NCBI GenBank assembly: GCA_963695105.1 | Contig: CAVOGC010000055.1 | Location: 262,883 to 326,882 of the forward strand | DNA: 64,000 bases | Source: Competibacter sp963695105 | GTDB lineage: Bacteria; Pseudomonadota; Gammaproteobacteria; Competibacterales; Competibacteraceae | Reading direction: 5' to 3' | Shown here: positions 26,170 through 34,618 of the stretch, in pieces | Position numbering within the stretch: position 1 is the first letter of the stretch | Layout of the letters: each line of letters starts with the position of its first letter | Notes under the pieces: model-generated | What the model saw: only the letters and a program-made list of their open reading frames with translations | The model's database searches: none | Told to the model about the DNA's origin: nothing | Position numbers and translations under genes: made by a program

Positions 26170-27117
26170 ATGGCTTCTATGTGGCGCTTGAACCTTTACA
26201 ACACCAATATTGACTTTCTGCGCTGGCGCAAACTGGCGATGGTCTGGTCCGTCGCCGTGCTGCTCATCGCGGTCGGCTCGCTGCTGGTCCGGGGCATGAA
26301 CCTGGGACTGGATTTCACCGGCGGCACGGTGATCGAGGTGCAATACCCGGAGCCGGTGGAGATCCCCAAGGTGCGCGAAACCCTGGCCAAGGCCGGTTTT
26401 GGCGACGCCCAGACCCAGCACTTCGGCACCTCCAAGGATGTGCTGATCCGCATCCCACCGCGCGACCAGCGCAATGCCGCCGCCTTGAGCAACGAGGTGC
26501 TGCAAGCCTTGCAGAATGCCGGCGGCGGCGGCGGCATCACCCTGGCGCGAGCCGAGTACGTCGGACCGCAAGTAGGTCAGGAACTGGTGGAACAGGGCGG
26601 TCTGGCGGCGCTGGGCGCGCTTGCGGGCATTCTGGTCTACGTCATGTTCCGCTTCGAATGGCGGTTGGCGGTCGGCACCATCGCCGCCACCATCCACGAC
26701 GTGATTTTCACCGTTGGCTGGTTTTCGCTGTTTCAGCTCGAATTCGACCTGACGGTACTGGCGGCGGTGCTGGCGGTGATCGGCTATTCGGTCAACGACA
26801 CCGTGGTCGTGCTGGACCGCATCCGCGAAAACTTCCGCAAGCGGCGCAAGGGCTCGGTGCTGGAGATCATGAACCGCTCGATCAACGAGACGCTCTCGCG
26901 CACCCTCATGACCAGTCTGGCCACTTTGCTGTCGGTGATCGTTCTGTACTTCCTCGGCGGCGTGGTGATGCGCGGCTTCTCGATCGCCATGATCGTCGGC
27001 ATCGTGGTCGGCACCTACTCGTCCATCTACATCGCCAGCGCCAGCGCGCTGTATCTGGGCATCAGCCGCGAGGACCTGTTGCCACGAGCGAAAGAAACCG
27101 CGGATGAGCGGCCCTGA
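26170..27117 (+). CDS. secF: Protein translocase subunit SecF
   Basis: A 315-residue partner of SecD. It shows the first helix, then GLDFTGGTVIEVQY at the start of the periplasmic domain. The conserved transmembrane part contains VIGYSVNDTVVVLDRIREN and SINETLSRTLMTSLATLL. The ATG at 26170 follows GGGAAA. It is the last gene of the operon, and a stem-loop lies just after it. Confidence 0.98.
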   Translation: MASMWRLNLYNTNIDFLRWRKLAMVWSVAVLLIAVGSLLVRGMNLGLDFTGGTVIEVQYPEPVEIPKVRETLAKAGFGDAQTQHFGTSKDVLIRIPPRDQRNAAALSNEVLQALQNAGGGGGITLARAEYVGPQVGQELVEQGGLAALGALAGILVYVMFRFEWRLAVGTIAATIHDVIFTVGWFSLFQLEFDLTVLAAVLAVIGYSVNDTVVVLDRIRENFRKRRKGSVLEIMNRSINETLSRTLMTSLATLLSVIVLYFLGGVVMRGFSIAMIVGIVVGTYSSIYIASASALYLGISREDLLPRAKETADERP

Positions 27118-27122
27118 ACCAC

Positions 27123-27150
27123 GGCCAGGGAAGCCGCAACCTCCCTGGCC
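27123..27150. terminator. Stem-loop between convergent secF and the 27166-27501 gene
   Basis: Perfect nine-base arms GGCCAGGGA / TCCCTGGCC with a ten-base loop. It has no T-run on either strand, so it may be a weak or factor-assisted terminator serving both directions. Confidence 0.4.
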
Positions 27151-27165
27151 GCGCGCGCGACCCGC

Positions 27166-27501
27166 TTAGGAGTTGCTCCGAAGTTGGTGGAACGGGTCCT
27201 CGTCGATCGGCGACTCCACTTGATGATCGTGCGTGCTGTCCGCGCGATGGAGCAGATCGCTTTCCACCCCCCGGATCACCAGGCGCGCCCAGGCCGCGGC
27301 GATCAACCACAACAGGACGCCGGCCGCAATCAGAAACCCCGGACCGAACAGATCGCCCAGCGTGCCGCCGGCCAAGCCGTAACCGATGCCGGCCAGACTC
27401 CCCAACCAGAACACGCCGATTGGCGCCGCGGTGCAGGTCACGCAGCCGTAACGGGCGACCGCCGCGGGCGGGGCGATCAGTGCGAGCATGGTTCGTTTCA
27501 T
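27166..27501 (-). CDS. Hypothetical small membrane protein (111 aa)
   Basis: A 111-residue protein with two hydrophobic segments (PIGVFWLGSLAGIGYGLAGG and GPGFLIAAGVLLWLIAAAWA), a CVTC pair near the N-terminus and a charged His/Asp-containing tail. GGAGGA eight bases before the ATG supports a real gene. It resembles no family I recognise; the CxxC plus two helices is reminiscent of small redox or metal-related membrane proteins but this is only a shape. It converges with secF. Confidence 0.6.
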   Translation of the reverse strand: MKRTMLALIAPPAAVARYGCVTCTAAPIGVFWLGSLAGIGYGLAGGTLGDLFGPGFLIAAGVLLWLIAAAWARLVIRGVESDLLHRADSTHDHQVESPIDEDPFHQLRSNS

Positions 27502-27598
27502 GGCATGGTTCCTCCGATGGAATTATTAAAGTATCGTATCGGTTCAAGGTTGGATCGTTCCCGCGCGAATCCTCACCTGTGCATTTCGCGAAGATTCT

Positions 27599-27614
27599 GA
27601 CTATAACCATAGTC
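27599..27614. promoter_or_regulatory. Perfect inverted repeat upstream of the receiver-domain gene
   Basis: GACTATAACCATAGTC has six-base arms and a four-base centre and sits in an AT-rich region about 115 bases before the start at 27729. It could be an operator for either divergent gene; no regulator is assigned. Confidence 0.35.
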
Positions 27615-27728
27615 TTAATATTTAAGTATTGCATAACAGTTGCGTCGGATCGAAAAAAAACGTTCACTCGTCCTAATATCAGGACATACCAAGATTATTC
27701 GACGATTCTCGTGCCGTAGGAGGCCTGC

Positions 27729-28919
27729 ATGAACATCAAAAAGGCGCTGGTGGTGGATGACTCCAAAGTCGCCCACCTGACCTTACGCAAGTTGTTGCTC
27801 GAGCGCGGCATCGAGGTCGACTGGGTTGGATCGGGCGAGGATTGCATCAAGTACCTGGAAACCAAAAAACCGGACATCATTTTCATGGATGTCATGATGC
27901 CCGGCATGGACGGCTTCGAAACCAGCCGCGCCATCACCGGACAGCACCAGGATGCTCCCGCCATCGTCATGTGCTCCGCCAACGCCACCGACGAAGACAA
28001 GCGGGACGCCAAGGAAAGCGGCGCGGTCGAATTTCTCTCCAAACCTTACACCCCGGACCAACTGGATGCGGTCATGCAAATGGTCAGCGCGGGCACGGCG
28101 GCCATCTCCATGGAAGAACCGGTCGCGCCCGCGACGACCGTCCCCACGCCCAGCGTGGTCGAAAAAGAGCCGACGGTGCTTCCCGAGATCGCGGCGACCC
28201 CGGAAAAAACCGCTCCCGCCGCCGAAGCTCCGATCCGCGTTCCCGCCGAAATGGCCGAGGCTTCCTCCGCCTCGGAAGTCGAACAAATCGCCGAACGAGT
28301 GGCCTGGACGGTCGCCGAAAAGGTGACCCGGGACATCATCCAGGAACTGGTGCCCAACCTGACCCGCGAGATCGCGGTTCAGACCGCGCGCGGCGTCGCC
28401 GAGGATCTGGGCCGGCGGGCCGCGCACGCGGCGGTGCGCGCCTCGCAGGAAGCCGCCAAACAGGTCGCCACCGAAATCGCCCGAGGCACCGCCGAACGCA
28501 CGGCGCGCACCACCGCGCAGGAAAGCGCCCGGGCCGTGGCCGAACAGGCCGCCCGCGAGGTCAGCGAAGGTGTTTCCCAGCGCAATGTCGCCCACGGCCT
28601 GGAGGTCAACCGGGAAGAATTGCTCAAGGAGATCGAGGCCCGAGTCGACCGGCACAGCCAGGAAACGCTGACTTTGGCCATCGGCAGCCAAGATTTCAAG
28701 CAGCAGATCATTCAGATGGTTCGCGGCGGCATTCAGCCGGTCATCGAAACCATTGCCCGGGAAACCTCGGAACGTGTGGTCCGACAAGCCACCGTCAACC
28801 TGAGCGCCGAAGCGGGCGGATCGTCGACAACCCGCGTCACCGTAGCCATGGTGATCAGCATCGTTGCCCTGCTCGGAGCGGCCACCGCGCTGCTCGGCTC
28901 CGCGTTCAAGCTGTTCTAA
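27729..28919 (+). CDS. CheY-like receiver protein with long Ala-rich helical region and C-terminal membrane anchor
   Basis: A 396-residue protein of unusual layout. Residues 1-120 are a complete receiver domain with D10-D11, phospho-acceptor D54 (FMDVMMPGMDG), S83 and K105 (FLSKPY). A Pro/Thr-rich linker follows (about 125-175). Then comes a long, very Ala/Glu/Arg-rich helical stretch (VAEKVTRDIIQELVPNLTRE, then repeated TARGVAE/TERTARTTAQES-like units), likely coiled-coil. The last 25 residues are one hydrophobic helix (VTVAMVISIVALLGAATALL) with a short end, giving a tail-anchored protein. There is no DNA-binding or enzymatic output domain. TAGGAGG precedes the ATG. No kinase is adjacent. 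Its output is unknown; it may scaffold at the membrane or polarise. Confidence 0.75.
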   Translation: MNIKKALVVDDSKVAHLTLRKLLLERGIEVDWVGSGEDCIKYLETKKPDIIFMDVMMPGMDGFETSRAITGQHQDAPAIVMCSANATDEDKRDAKESGAVEFLSKPYTPDQLDAVMQMVSAGTAAISMEEPVAPATTVPTPSVVEKEPTVLPEIAATPEKTAPAAEAPIRVPAEMAEASSASEVEQIAERVAWTVAEKVTRDIIQELVPNLTREIAVQTARGVAEDLGRRAAHAAVRASQEAAKQVATEIARGTAERTARTTAQESARAVAEQAAREVSEGVSQRNVAHGLEVNREELLKEIEARVDRHSQETLTLAIGSQDFKQQIIQMVRGGIQPVIETIARETSERVVRQATVNLSAEAGGSSTTRVTVAMVISIVALLGAATALLGSAFKLF

Positions 28920-29007
28920 ACCTGTTTCGGTTTACATGACCCCGCCCGGCGTTCGAGCCCGGCGGGCCGCGTCGCCAGCGTCCTCCGCCATTTTCCTAAA
29001 CGCCGCC

Positions 29008-30747
29008 ATGCGCTTTCCATCCCCCATCTTTCGTGCGCCCGTGCTACTGCTATTGGGATTGTGCTGCCTCCCGCCGCCGGGCGCGGCCGTGGCCGAACCC
29101 ACGATCTTCTCCCCCCGCGACCGCATCCATCCAATCTTCGCCCCGCATGGCATGGTGGTCAGCCAGGAAGCGCGGGCCAGCGAAATTGGATTGGATATCC
29201 TCAAAAAGGGCGGCGGCGCGGTTGATGCGGCGGTGGCGGTCGGCTTCGCGCTGGCGGTTACCCTGCCGCAGGCCGGCAATCTGGGCGGCGGCGGCTTCAT
29301 GCTGACCTACAACGCGCAAACCCGGCAGTCCGAAGCCATCGACTTCCGGGAAACCGCGCCCGCCGCCGCCAGTCGGGATTTGTACCTGAACGAGCAGGGC
29401 GACGTGGACGAACCGCGCATTCGCTTTAGCCATCAGGCGGCTGGCGTGCCGGGCACGGTGGCCGGACTGGCGCTGGTCCACGAACGCCACGGTCGCCTGC
29501 CGTGGCGACAACTGGTCGAACCGGCCGCGCAACTGGCCAAACAGGGTTTTCCGGTCGATGCGGAATTGGCGCAGTCGCTGCGGGAAACCCGCGAGCGGAT
29601 GGCGCCTTGGCCGGCGAGCATGAACATCTTTTTCAAGGCCGACGGCGCCACCTACCAGCCGGGCGAAACGCTGGCGCAACCGGATCTGGCCGCCTCGCTC
29701 AAACTGATCGCCGAGCAGGGCGCCAAGGCGTTCTACGAAGGGGACATCGCCCAAAAACTGGTCGCCGACATGAAAGCCCACCAGGGCTTGATCACCCTGG
29801 ACGACCTCAAGAATTACCGGGCCTTGGTCCGCGCGCCGGCGCGGGGCAGCTATCGGGGTTACGAAATTGTTTCCATGCCGCCGCCCAGTTCCGGCGGCGT
29901 GCATCTCATCCAGATCCTCAACATCCTGGAAACCTGGCCGTTGGGCGAACTGGGCCACAACAGCGCCACCACCATCCACCGCATGGCCGAAGCGATGAAG
30001 CTCGCCTATGCCGACCGCAGTGAATATCTGGGCGATCCGGATTTCGCCAAGGTGCCGGTCGCCGGCCTGACCGCGAAAGCGTACGCCAAGGAACTGGCGG
30101 CACGCATCGAGCCGAACCGGGCCAAGCCGGCAACGGAGATCAAACCCGGCCAGCCCCAGCGCCACGAAAGCGGGCAGACCACGCACTACTCGGTGGTGGA
30201 CCGGGACGGCAACGCCGTCGCCGTGACCTATACCCTGAATTTCGGCTATGGCTCCGGCATCGTCGCCGCCGGCACCGGCATCCTGCTCAACAACGAGATG
30301 GACGATTTCGCCGCCAAGCCGGGAGTACCGAACGCCTATGGGTTGATCGGCGGCGACGCCAACGCGGTCGGCCCCGGCAAGCGCCCGCTCAGCTCGATGA
30401 CTCCGACCCTGGTGTTCAAGGACGGCCGACCGGTGTTGGTCACCGGCAGTCCTGGCGGCAGCCGCATCATCACCACCGTGCTGCAAATCCTGCTCAACGT
30501 CATCGACCACGGCATGAACATCGCCGAAGCCACGGTCGCCCCGCGCGTGCATCACCAGTGGCTACCGGACGAACTGCGGGTCGAGGAAGGACTCAGCCCG
30601 GACACCGTGCGATTGCTGGAAGGATGGGGACACAAGGTCGTGGTCAAGGATGCGATGGGCGACACCCAGAGCATCGTCCGCGCGCCGGAAGGGCTGTACG
30701 GCTTTCCCGACACCCGCCGGGCCGGCGGATCGGCGGCCGGGTATTGA
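29008..30747 (+). CDS. ggt: Gamma-glutamyltransferase (periplasmic)
   Basis: A 579-residue Ntn-hydrolase that splits glutathione and moves the gamma-glutamyl group. A signal peptide (VLLLLGLCCLPPPGAAVAEP) leads to the proenzyme. ALAVTLPQAGNLGGGGFML and the large-subunit region are followed by the autocleavage site, where QTTHYSVVDRDGNAVAVTYT carries the catalytic Thr that becomes the small-subunit N-terminus. RPLSSMTPTLVFKDGRPVL and TGSPGGSRIITTVLQ close the active site. The ATG at 29008 starts a proper signal peptide; an upstream in-frame extension is not needed. Length and motifs are normal. Confidence 0.95.
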   Translation: MRFPSPIFRAPVLLLLGLCCLPPPGAAVAEPTIFSPRDRIHPIFAPHGMVVSQEARASEIGLDILKKGGGAVDAAVAVGFALAVTLPQAGNLGGGGFMLTYNAQTRQSEAIDFRETAPAAASRDLYLNEQGDVDEPRIRFSHQAAGVPGTVAGLALVHERHGRLPWRQLVEPAAQLAKQGFPVDAELAQSLRETRERMAPWPASMNIFFKADGATYQPGETLAQPDLAASLKLIAEQGAKAFYEGDIAQKLVADMKAHQGLITLDDLKNYRALVRAPARGSYRGYEIVSMPPPSSGGVHLIQILNILETWPLGELGHNSATTIHRMAEAMKLAYADRSEYLGDPDFAKVPVAGLTAKAYAKELAARIEPNRAKPATEIKPGQPQRHESGQTTHYSVVDRDGNAVAVTYTLNFGYGSGIVAAGTGILLNNEMDDFAAKPGVPNAYGLIGGDANAVGPGKRPLSSMTPTLVFKDGRPVLVTGSPGGSRIITTVLQILLNVIDHGMNIAEATVAPRVHHQWLPDELRVEEGLSPDTVRLLEGWGHKVVVKDAMGDTQSIVRAPEGLYGFPDTRRAGGSAAGY

Positions 30748-30942
30748 ACCGATCGGGGCTGGCGGGCCGCCAGTCCCCGCGGAACCCACGCCCGCGCCGC
30801 GCGGTTCAGCTCGACAGCTTGCCTCGCTTATAGGTAGACTTTTTAACCCGCCCGGCAACCGCCGCTCTTCCCGTCGGCCTCCGGCCCGAGCGCGGCCCGC
30901 CCGCCGGAACCCCCGTGATTCAGCCCCTGTGGAAACGCACTC

Positions 30943-32166
30943 TTGAACGCCGACTTCCAACGCATCAAACGCCTGCCACCCTACGTCTTCAACATCGTCA
31001 ACGATCTGAAGGCCAAGGCCCGCGCCCGCGGCGAGGATATCATCGACTTCGGCATGGGCAACCCCGACCAGCCGACCCCGAAGCACATCGTCGCCAAGCT
31101 GGTTGAAGCCGCTCAGCGCCCCGATACCCACCGCTACTCGGTGTCGCGCGGCATCCCACGCCTGCGCCGGGCCATCTGCAACTGGTACCAGGCCCGCTAC
31201 GCGGTCGAACTCGACTCCGACAGCGAAGCCATCGCCACCATCGGTTCCAAGGAAGGACTGGCCCATCTGGCCCTGGCGACCATGGGGCCGGGCGACGCCG
31301 TGCTGGTGCCCAACCCGGCCTATCCGATCCATCCCTACGGCTTCGTCATCGCCGGCGCCGACATCCGCCATGTACCCCTGATTCCCGGCGTGGATTTCTT
31401 TTCCGAACTGGAAAAGGCGATCAAGGACTCGTGGCCGCGCCCCAAGATGCTGGTGCTGAACTTCCCGGCCAACCCCACCACCCAGTGCGTGGAACTGGAT
31501 TTCTTCGAAAAAGTGGTGGCCATCGCCCGCGAGCACGGCATCTGGGTGATCCACGATCTGGCCTATGCCGATCTGGTGTTCGACGGCTATACCGCGCCCT
31601 CGATCCTGCAAGTGCCGGGCGCCAAGGAAGTGGCGATCGAATCCTTCACCCTGTCCAAGAGCTACAACATGCCCGGCTGGCGGGTCGGCTTCATGTGCGG
31701 CAACCCGACGCTGATCGCCGCGCTGGGCCGGATGAAATCCTACCTCGACTACGGCATGTTCACGCCGATCCAGGTGGCCGGCATCACCGCGCTGGAAGGC
31801 CCGCAGGAATGCGTCGCCGAGATTCGCGAAATGTACCGCAAGCGCCGCGACGTGCTGTGCGACGGCCTGAACGCCATCGGCTGGAACGTCGAAAAACCCA
31901 AGGCCACCATGTTCGTCTGGGTGCCGATCCCGGAGCAGTACCGCCATCTGGGCTCGCTGGAATTCACCAAGAAGCTGCTGGCCGAGGCCAAGGTGGCCGT
32001 CTCGCCCGGCATCGGCTTCGGCGAGTACGGCGACGATCATGTGCGCTTCGGCCTGATCGAAAACGAGCACCGCACCCGGCAGGCGCTGCGCGGCATCCGC
32101 GAGATGTTCCGCAAGGACAGCCGCGACCTCGTCGCCCCTCCGCTGGCGCGGGCGGCGGGAGTTTGA
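30943..32166 (+). CDS. alaC: Alanine transaminase AlaC-like (class I/II aminotransferase)
   Basis: A 407-residue PLP enzyme predicted to convert glutamate and pyruvate to alanine and 2-oxoglutarate. It starts NADFQRIKRLPPYVFNIV, as other AlaC proteins do, and has DFGMGNPDQPTP, NFPANPTTQ and the PLP-lysine site SFTLSKSYNMPGWRVGF. The initiation codon is TTG, supported by GGAAA eight bases upstream and by the conserved N-terminus; no ATG or GTG is available at that place. hom begins five bases after the stop, giving an amino-acid operon. Confidence 0.93.
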   Translation: MNADFQRIKRLPPYVFNIVNDLKAKARARGEDIIDFGMGNPDQPTPKHIVAKLVEAAQRPDTHRYSVSRGIPRLRRAICNWYQARYAVELDSDSEAIATIGSKEGLAHLALATMGPGDAVLVPNPAYPIHPYGFVIAGADIRHVPLIPGVDFFSELEKAIKDSWPRPKMLVLNFPANPTTQCVELDFFEKVVAIAREHGIWVIHDLAYADLVFDGYTAPSILQVPGAKEVAIESFTLSKSYNMPGWRVGFMCGNPTLIAALGRMKSYLDYGMFTPIQVAGITALEGPQECVAEIREMYRKRRDVLCDGLNAIGWNVEKPKATMFVWVPIPEQYRHLGSLEFTKKLLAEAKVAVSPGIGFGEYGDDHVRFGLIENEHRTRQALRGIREMFRKDSRDLVAPPLARAAGV

Positions 32167-32171
32167 AAGTC

Positions 32172-33494
32172 ATGAGCAGCTATCCTCCGGTCAAAGTCGG
32201 CTTGCTCGGCCTAGGCACGGTCGGCGGCGGCGTCACCCATGTGCTGACGCGCAATGCCGGGGAAATCAGCCGTCGCGCCGGGCGCGAAATCGTGATCTCC
32301 CACGCCGCCGCCCGCAATCTGGACACCACCACCGCCCGCACCGCCGGCATGAAACTAACCAGCGAAGCGCTGGAGGTGGTGGACGATCCCGAGATCTCGA
32401 TCATCGTCGAACTGCTGGGCGGCTACGAACCGGCGCGCAGCCTGGCGCTGCGGGCGCTGGCCAACGGCAAGCATGTGGTCACCGCCAACAAGGCGCTGAT
32501 CGCCAAGCACGGCAACGAGATCTTCGCCGCCGCCCGCGCCGCCGGCACGATGGTCGGCTTCGAAGCGGCGGTGGCCGGCGGTATCCCGATCATCAAGGCC
32601 ATCCGCGAGGGGCTGGCCGGCAACCGGCTGGAATGGGTGGCGGGCATCATCAACGGCACCGCCAACTTCATCATGACCGAAATGCGCGACAAGGGCCGCG
32701 ACTTTCCGGAGGTGCTGGCCGAAGCCCAGGCGCTCGGCTACGCCGAGGCCGACCCGGCCTTCGACGTCGAGGGCATCGACGCCGCCCACAAGCTGACCAT
32801 TCTTGCCTCGATCGCCTTCGGCATCCCCTTGCAATTCGACAAGGTCTACATCGAGGGCATCAGCCGCATCACCCGCGAGGACGTGGCCTATGCCGAACAA
32901 CTGGGCTATCGCATCAAGCACCTGGGCATCGCCCGCCGCGACGAACGCGGCGCGCAACTGCGGGTCCATCCGACCCTGATCCCGCAGCGGCAACTGCTGG
33001 CCAGCGTCAGCGGGGTGATGAACGCGGTGCTGGTGAAGGGCGACGCGGTCGGTCAGAGCCTGTTCTACGGGGCCGGGGCCGGGGCCGAGCCGACCGCCTC
33101 GGCGGTGGTGGCCGACATCATCGACGTGGTGCGCACCCTGACCGCCGATCCGGACAACCGCGTCCCGCACCTGGCCTTCCAGCCGGATGCCCTGTCGGAC
33201 CTGCCGGTGCTGCCGATGGCCGAGGTAGAGACCTGCTACTATCTGCGCTTGCAGGCCCGGGACCGGCCCGGCGTGCTGGCCGACGTGACCCGCATCCTCG
33301 CCGACCGCGACATCAGCATCGAGGCCGTCCTGCAAAAAGAGCCGATGCCCGGCGCCCGCGACGTGCCGGTCATCCTGCTGACCTACCGGGTGCGGGAACA
33401 GCGGATGAACGAAGCCATCGCCGCCATCGAGGCGCTGGACAGCATCCACGCGCCGGTGATCCGCATCCGCATGGAACACCTCAATTCGGACTGA
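32172..33494 (+). CDS. hom: Homoserine dehydrogenase (with C-terminal ACT domain)
   Basis: A 440-residue enzyme of threonine/methionine synthesis. The NAD(P)-binding start is KVGLLGLGTVGGGV, followed by NGKHVVTANKALIAKHG, the catalytic-domain signature GIINGTANFIMTEM and ADPAFDVEGIDAAHKL. The C-terminal ACT domain (YYLRLQARDRPGVLADVTRI) gives feedback control by threonine. The ATG at 32172 is preceded by GGAG inside the end of alaC. The thrC gene that often follows hom is not here; a phosphoglycerate mutase-like gene comes next. Confidence 0.97.
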   Translation: MSSYPPVKVGLLGLGTVGGGVTHVLTRNAGEISRRAGREIVISHAAARNLDTTTARTAGMKLTSEALEVVDDPEISIIVELLGGYEPARSLALRALANGKHVVTANKALIAKHGNEIFAAARAAGTMVGFEAAVAGGIPIIKAIREGLAGNRLEWVAGIINGTANFIMTEMRDKGRDFPEVLAEAQALGYAEADPAFDVEGIDAAHKLTILASIAFGIPLQFDKVYIEGISRITREDVAYAEQLGYRIKHLGIARRDERGAQLRVHPTLIPQRQLLASVSGVMNAVLVKGDAVGQSLFYGAGAGAEPTASAVVADIIDVVRTLTADPDNRVPHLAFQPDALSDLPVLPMAEVETCYYLRLQARDRPGVLADVTRILADRDISIEAVLQKEPMPGARDVPVILLTYRVREQRMNEAIAAIEALDSIHAPVIRIRMEHLNSD

Positions 33495-33515
33495 CCACCC
33501 GGACCGACGAGCTTC

Positions 33516-34532
33516 GTGGCTACTCTCCTGCACATGCTGGCCCCCGGCCTGCTGCAACGGCCCGACGGCGCCGATCCGGCGCTGTTCCAGCCGGCCGCGC
33601 CGGCGCTGGCCTGGCTGCTGGCCCGCGCCGATGCCGGCCCGGCCCCGGCCACCCCGGATGAAGCGCTGTTCGAACGGTTCGGCCTGCCCGTTCCCGCCGG
33701 CGCCGATCTGCCGATCGCGGCGATCACTCGCCTGGCCGACGGCGGCGCACCCGGCGGCGACTGGTGGCTGCGCGCCGACCCGATACACCTGCGAGCCGAC
33801 CTGCACGGCGGCGTGTTTCTGGCGGACGCCCGGCTTTTGGCTATCCAACCGGACGAAGCCGCGGCGCTGGTTGCGGCGTTCAACCAGACCTTCGCCGAAG
33901 ACGGCCTGCGGCTCGAAGCTCCCTGCCCCGATCGCTGGTATCTGCGGCTGCCAGCCGATCCCGGCATCCGCACCCAACCGTTGAGCGCCGCCATCGGCCG
34001 CAACATCAACGCGCTGTTGCCGGGCGGGCCGAACGCCCGCCGCTGGCACACCCTGCTGACCGAAGTCCAAATGCTGTTTCACGGCCACCCGCTCAACCAG
34101 GCGCGGGAGCAGCACGGCCAGCCAATGATCAATGGCTTCTGGCTCTGGGGCGGCGGTCTTTGTCCGACGGGCGCCCGCGCCCCCGCCGCCGGGCTGTACG
34201 CCCGCGATCCGCTGGTCCGCGGGCTGGCGCGTTTGAGCGGAGCGGCCATCAATCCCCTGCCCGAACGGGCCGAAGACTGGCGGGAAGCCGCCGCCACGGA
34301 ACCGGACAGCCTGGTGGTGCTGGAAGCGACCCGTCACGACGCCGCCGACGGCGACCCCACGCGCTGGGTCGAACATGTCGTCACGCTGGAGCGGGACTGG
34401 TTCGCGCCCTGCCGGCGCTGGCTGCAAGCCGGCAAGCTGACGGCGCTGCACCTCTATCCCGGCAACGGTCGCCGCCACACCGTAACCAGCGCCGCGCGCT
34501 GGCGTTTCTGGCGGCGCGCCCGGCTGCCATGA
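33516..34532 (+). CDS. Phosphoglycerate mutase-related protein (COG4255 type)
   Basis: A 338-residue protein of the group annotated as cofactor-independent phosphoglycerate mutase-related. It shows GGDWWLRADPIHLRADLHGG, LNQAREQHGQPMINGFWLWG and a C-terminal HLYPGNGRRHTV. Alkaline-phosphatase-superfamily metal motifs are not obvious, so activity as a mutase is doubtful. It starts with GTG at 33516 shortly after hom and precedes recJ, a conserved neighbourhood in gammaproteobacteria. The function remains unproven. Confidence 0.75.
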   Translation: MATLLHMLAPGLLQRPDGADPALFQPAAPALAWLLARADAGPAPATPDEALFERFGLPVPAGADLPIAAITRLADGGAPGGDWWLRADPIHLRADLHGGVFLADARLLAIQPDEAAALVAAFNQTFAEDGLRLEAPCPDRWYLRLPADPGIRTQPLSAAIGRNINALLPGGPNARRWHTLLTEVQMLFHGHPLNQAREQHGQPMINGFWLWGGGLCPTGARAPAAGLYARDPLVRGLARLSGAAINPLPERAEDWREAAATEPDSLVVLEATRHDAADGDPTRWVEHVVTLERDWFAPCRRWLQAGKLTALHLYPGNGRRHTVTSAARWRFWRRARLP

Positions 34533-34618
34533 CCCGTCACCCGCGCTGATCGCCTCCGCCGTCCGACCCCAGGCGGGCGCACGGCCACCCGACTCGAATC
34601 CACCTCCGCCGACTCGCC

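Noticed and set aside
28864..29007. Upstream in-frame extension of ggt by 48 codons
   Set aside because: It overlaps the end of the receiver gene and would bury the signal peptide; ATG 29008 gives a normal exported protein.
29050..30555. Minus-strand open frame of 501 codons opposite ggt
   Set aside because: Antisense shadow; ggt motifs and signal peptide are unambiguous.
32355..34478. Very long minus-strand open frame (707 codons) opposite hom and the mutase-like gene
   Set aside because: High-GC antisense shadow; the plus strand carries the conserved protein motifs.
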